Shown one piece after another: positions 18,169 through 20,898 of a stretch of 20,898 nucleotides of DNA (position 1 is its first letter; every line of letters starts with the position of its first letter). Source of the stretch: Anaerolineaceae bacterium (GTDB taxonomy: Bacteria > Chloroflexota > Anaerolineae > Anaerolineales > Villigracilaceae); NCBI GenBank assembly GCA_009885445.1, contig VFKQ01000113.1, positions 1 through 20,898 of the forward strand. Direction: 5' to 3'. The position numbers were made by a program, and so were the translations under genes. The notes beneath the pieces are model-generated. The model did no database searches. It saw only the letters and a program-made list of their open reading frames with translations, and was not told the DNA's origin.

Positions 18169-20898
18169 TCAATTATTTGGCGGCAGGGCTTCACTTGCCA
18201 ACGTCGCAAGTGAGCGATGCACCGGCACGTTCAAATATGCACTTCGAATCTCGCTCTCGGTGATTCTACTACTCCGCGCGCGCAATTCCGCTGTGGCGCG
18301 GGAGATTAATTCTCTGCTACGCGGGTCATCGTGCGCTTGCAATACACGAATGCAGGTGAGATAGAGCGCAAGAGGCAGGAGCTGAGTCTTTTCGTCGGGC
18401 GCGTCGTTCAAGAGCAAGGCTATCAACCCCTCGATATGCAACTGTGCCTGCTCCACATCGCCGGGTTCGGCGCGGGCTAGTAATAATTCTGCGAACGCGG
18501 CCTGCACTTCCAGCGTGGTCAATTCCTCGCCGAGATCTTGGGCGATACCGAGAGCGCTGGTGAGCGCCTGCTCTGCGGCGGGGAAGTTTTTCAGTTCCGT
18601 ATGAATCAGCCCAATATGGAGCAGGGCCGCGGCCTCAGTGGAGCGGAAGCCGATCTCGCGCGTGACGGCCAGCGCGGCTTCGGCCCATTCGAGGGCGGGG
18701 GCGTGATTGCCCTGCGCGAATTCAATCAGCCCCAAATTATCCAGCACGACGGCCTCACTGCGGCGGTAACCAATCGAGCGGACCAATGCCAACGCCCGAC
18801 TTGCCGCCCCGTTCGCCAGGTCATATTGACCGAGCAGACGATAGACCTCACCGCGATTAATATGGGCCGAGCCTTGTATGGTAGGCTCTTTGAGCTCCAC
18901 CCCAATTGCAATGGCCTGCTCGGCATAAAAGCCAGCACCCATAAAGTCTCCCGAGGCAAGACTTAATTCGCTCATATTGATTAAGAGAGTCGCCTCAGCT
19001 GAACGGTCTCCGATTCTGTGGGCAATCTTTTGCGCTTGTTCGTAGTAGTCAATTGCTTTTGAAAACAGCGACCTGGCTTTGGCAACCAGCCCGAGATTGT
19101 TAAGCACATCTATCTCGCGGCGCAAATCGCCGGCCTGTTGAATCAAGGCGTGGGCCTGCTCCATTTGACTTGCCGCCGCGTCGTACTCACCGGCTTGCCA
19201 GCTCCACAACCCAAATTGCATCAGCGCGTTGTATTCGCCGCGGACGTAACCTTGCTGGCGGGCGAGCGTTAACGCATCTTCGAGTTGTTTGGGGTTGGAG
19301 GCGGCCTGACCCGCGAAAAACACTGCGCGGGTTTCGAGCAAGACTGCATCTACCAGCAAATCGGATGCGCGGGCGCGCGTGGGCGCATCGGATTCTATTT
19401 CTTGAATTGCGGCGCGCGCGCTAGTTTGGGCGGCGGCATATTCGCCGAGGTCGAATTCCATTTTTGAGCGGCGCGCGTACACTTGGGCGCGGCGCAGGGG
19501 CGCATCATCGAGATGCTCCGCGAGCAGGGCAAGTTCTTCGAGGTCGCGGCGCTGTTCGGTGTGTTTGCCCAATAGGTCATAGACCCGCTCCCGGCTAAGT
19601 AGGGTTTCGAAGCGCGGCAGGGCGTTCGCCTCGGCGGGCGAAATATCCAAACCGCGCTGGAAGTAATTGAGGGCTTCGTCGTTTGCAAAATTGGCGGCGG
19701 CTTGGTCTGCTGATTTTGTCAGATAGATGCGCGCCTTGTCTTGAACCTGTCCGAGTTCAAAATGGCGCGCCAGTTGCGGCGCGAGTTGGTCGAGCCGCTC
19801 GGGGTAGGCGCTTTCAAGATAGCGCGCAAATTGTTCGTGCAGTTTGGCGCGCGTGGCGAAGCCGAGACTTTCGTAACCCACTTCGTGCGTGACCAGATGT
19901 TTGAAAAGATAGGTCAACTCCGGCTCGGGTGCTTCGAGGGGCGTGAGGTCGAGGCGCTCGAGTTCGCGCAAATCTTTTTTGAGATGCTCGGCTTCGCCCA
20001 GCGTGGGATAGTAATTATGTAAATCGTCGAAGCGGAAGATGCGCCCGATGATGCTGGCAACTTTGAGGGTCAACTGTTGCGATGCGGCGAGTTGGTCAAT
20101 GCGGCTGAGAATCAGGCTGTAAAGACTCGTTGGCAGGTCGAGCGTTTTGAGCGTGAGGCTGTCGCGCGGATCTATGCCGCGGTCGTGCATGTAGTTGAGC
20201 AGTTCTTCAACGTAAAACGGGTTGCCTTGCGCGCGGCTTGTAATGATCTCTATCAATTGTGGGGGAATCGCACCCTCGCGCTCTGGAAATAGCAGGAAGA
20301 GTTTTGAGCGAATGGCCTGCTCTGTTTCGTCCGCGTTTAATTCAGTTAAATTAATTTTGGTGAAGTGACTTATTTTTTCGAGACGCGCCAGGGCTTGTCC
20401 CTGTGGGTCTGTGCTGGCCGGGCGATAAGTGAGCAGAATTAGAACGGGCAGATTTTCAACGGCGCGCGCGATGAGTTCGAGCAGGTCAAGCGAGACCGCG
20501 TCGACCCAGTGCAGGTCTTCGAGCACCAGAATCAGTCCGCCGCCCTCGTCCGCGTTTTCGCGGGCGGCAGATTCGATGCAGCGAGTCAGAATCGTCTCAA
20601 GTTGCGCTTTGCGGTCTTTTGGCTGGAGGGCGCGGGTGAAATCATTGTCGGGCAAAGACAGGCCGAGCGCGGCGCCGAGCACGGGCAACGAATCTATTTG
20701 CGCGGGCGCGCGTTCTTCGAGTTCGGCCTCCAGTGAACGCACCTGCCGACGGAGCGGCGAAGAGGGGTCAATATCAAAGAATGCCATCCATATGGATTGC
20801 CAGACAAGGTAGGGTGTGTGCGTTCCATCTGATTGACAGGTGCCGCCGTAGCCGTTTAATTTTTTGCGGCGGGCCAGGCGGATGGCCTCGGCGGCGAG
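18169..20898 (-). CDS. AAA ATPase-TPR protein, partial (runs off right edge)
   Basis: The frame is open to the right edge: 909 residues are visible and no start lies inside. An ATG at 20787 is internal, because the 37 codons upstream (including CQSDGTHTPYLVWQ) match the family. Walker B is LILVLEDLHWVD at about 122-133 of the visible part; Walker A would lie outside. SRAQGNPFYVEELLNYM (about 225-241) fits the predicted-ATPase family COG3899. Residues about 400-870 are tandem TPR pairs, such as NLGLVAKARSLFSKAIDYYEQ and HIGLIHTELKNFPAAEQALTS. In this family a class III cyclase or other signalling domain often lies at the N-terminus; it cannot be seen here. It is just upstream of the metacaspase. 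Confidence 0.9.
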   Translation of the reverse strand, partial: LAAEAIRLARRKKLNGYGGTCQSDGTHTPYLVWQSIWMAFFDIDPSSPLRRQVRSLEAELEERAPAQIDSLPVLGAALGLSLPDNDFTRALQPKDRKAQLETILTRCIESAARENADEGGGLILVLEDLHWVDAVSLDLLELIARAVENLPVLILLTYRPASTDPQGQALARLEKISHFTKINLTELNADETEQAIRSKLFLLFPEREGAIPPQLIEIITSRAQGNPFYVEELLNYMHDRGIDPRDSLTLKTLDLPTSLYSLILSRIDQLAASQQLTLKVASIIGRIFRFDDLHNYYPTLGEAEHLKKDLRELERLDLTPLEAPEPELTYLFKHLVTHEVGYESLGFATRAKLHEQFARYLESAYPERLDQLAPQLARHFELGQVQDKARIYLTKSADQAAANFANDEALNYFQRGLDISPAEANALPRFETLLSRERVYDLLGKHTEQRRDLEELALLAEHLDDAPLRRAQVYARRSKMEFDLGEYAAAQTSARAAIQEIESDAPTRARASDLLVDAVLLETRAVFFAGQAASNPKQLEDALTLARQQGYVRGEYNALMQFGLWSWQAGEYDAAASQMEQAHALIQQAGDLRREIDVLNNLGLVAKARSLFSKAIDYYEQAQKIAHRIGDRSAEATLLINMSELSLASGDFMGAGFYAEQAIAIGVELKEPTIQGSAHINRGEVYRLLGQYDLANGAASRALALVRSIGYRRSEAVVLDNLGLIEFAQGNHAPALEWAEAALAVTREIGFRSTEAAALLHIGLIHTELKNFPAAEQALTSALGIAQDLGEELTTLEVQAAFAELLLARAEPGDVEQAQLHIEGLIALLLNDAPDEKTQLLPLALYLTCIRVLQAHDDPRSRELISRATAELRARSSRITESEIRSAYLNVPVHRSLATLASEALPPNN

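Noticed and set aside
20785..20787. ATG as the start of the right-edge ATPase-TPR gene
   Set aside because: The frame continues open to the edge with residues matching the family, so this Met is internal.
1..20898. tRNA, rRNA, integrase or transposase genes
   Set aside because: None was recognised on either strand by eye; a tRNA or covariance-model scan was not possible.

Overview
The window reads as a chromosomal segment of an environmental Chloroflexota bacterium, probably Anaerolineae. This is inferred from several things: class III cyclase-ATPase-TPR giants with the FTDIEGST signature, a WD40-metacaspase, DUF4013 and YtxH proteins, AGGAGG-type ribosome binding sites, and dispersed GCGAATTT and ACGGATTAC repeats between genes. 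No phage, transposase, rRNA, tRNA or CRISPR feature was found. Taxonomy was not tested by any search.

Left part (1-6.2 kb). An M23 peptidase runs off the left edge on the minus strand. After a repeat-rich gap come, on the plus strand, a secreted CAP-LysM protein with a C-terminal membrane anchor and a formate/nitrite transporter. A small minus-strand ankyrin protein follows, then a plus-strand thiol peroxidase (Tpx). Two tandem ATP-grasp ligases of the D-Ala-D-Ala ligase type close this part. Clean hairpin terminators separate the units.

Middle part (6.2-11.4 kb). A minus-strand run encodes a small TPR-like protein, a DUF948-like membrane protein and a YtxH protein. After a terminator come a SAM methyltransferase, a hemolysin III/PAQR membrane protein, a DUF4013 membrane protein and a membrane-anchored PAF-acetylhydrolase-like hydrolase. 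These last four genes overlap or nearly touch and look like one envelope or lipid-related operon. A plus-strand SCP2-domain protein is divergent from the TPR gene. The two share an intergenic region with a nested inverted repeat lying between two predicted promoters.

Right part (11.4-20.9 kb), all on the minus strand. In transcription order: a large AAA ATPase-TPR protein open at the right edge; a 1058-residue WD40-metacaspase 30 bp behind it; a lysine/proline-rich histone H1-like protein; and a 940-residue protein with cyclase, NB-ARC-like ATPase and TPR parts. This is the most interesting region: a STAND/AAA-type sensor directly upstream of a caspase effector, a layout compatible with a signalling, regulated cell death or anti-phage system. 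The function is inferred, not shown. The second cyclase protein carries a 79-bp palindromic repeat inserted in frame inside its cyclase domain, and a roughly 150-bp palindromic element lies just upstream of that gene.
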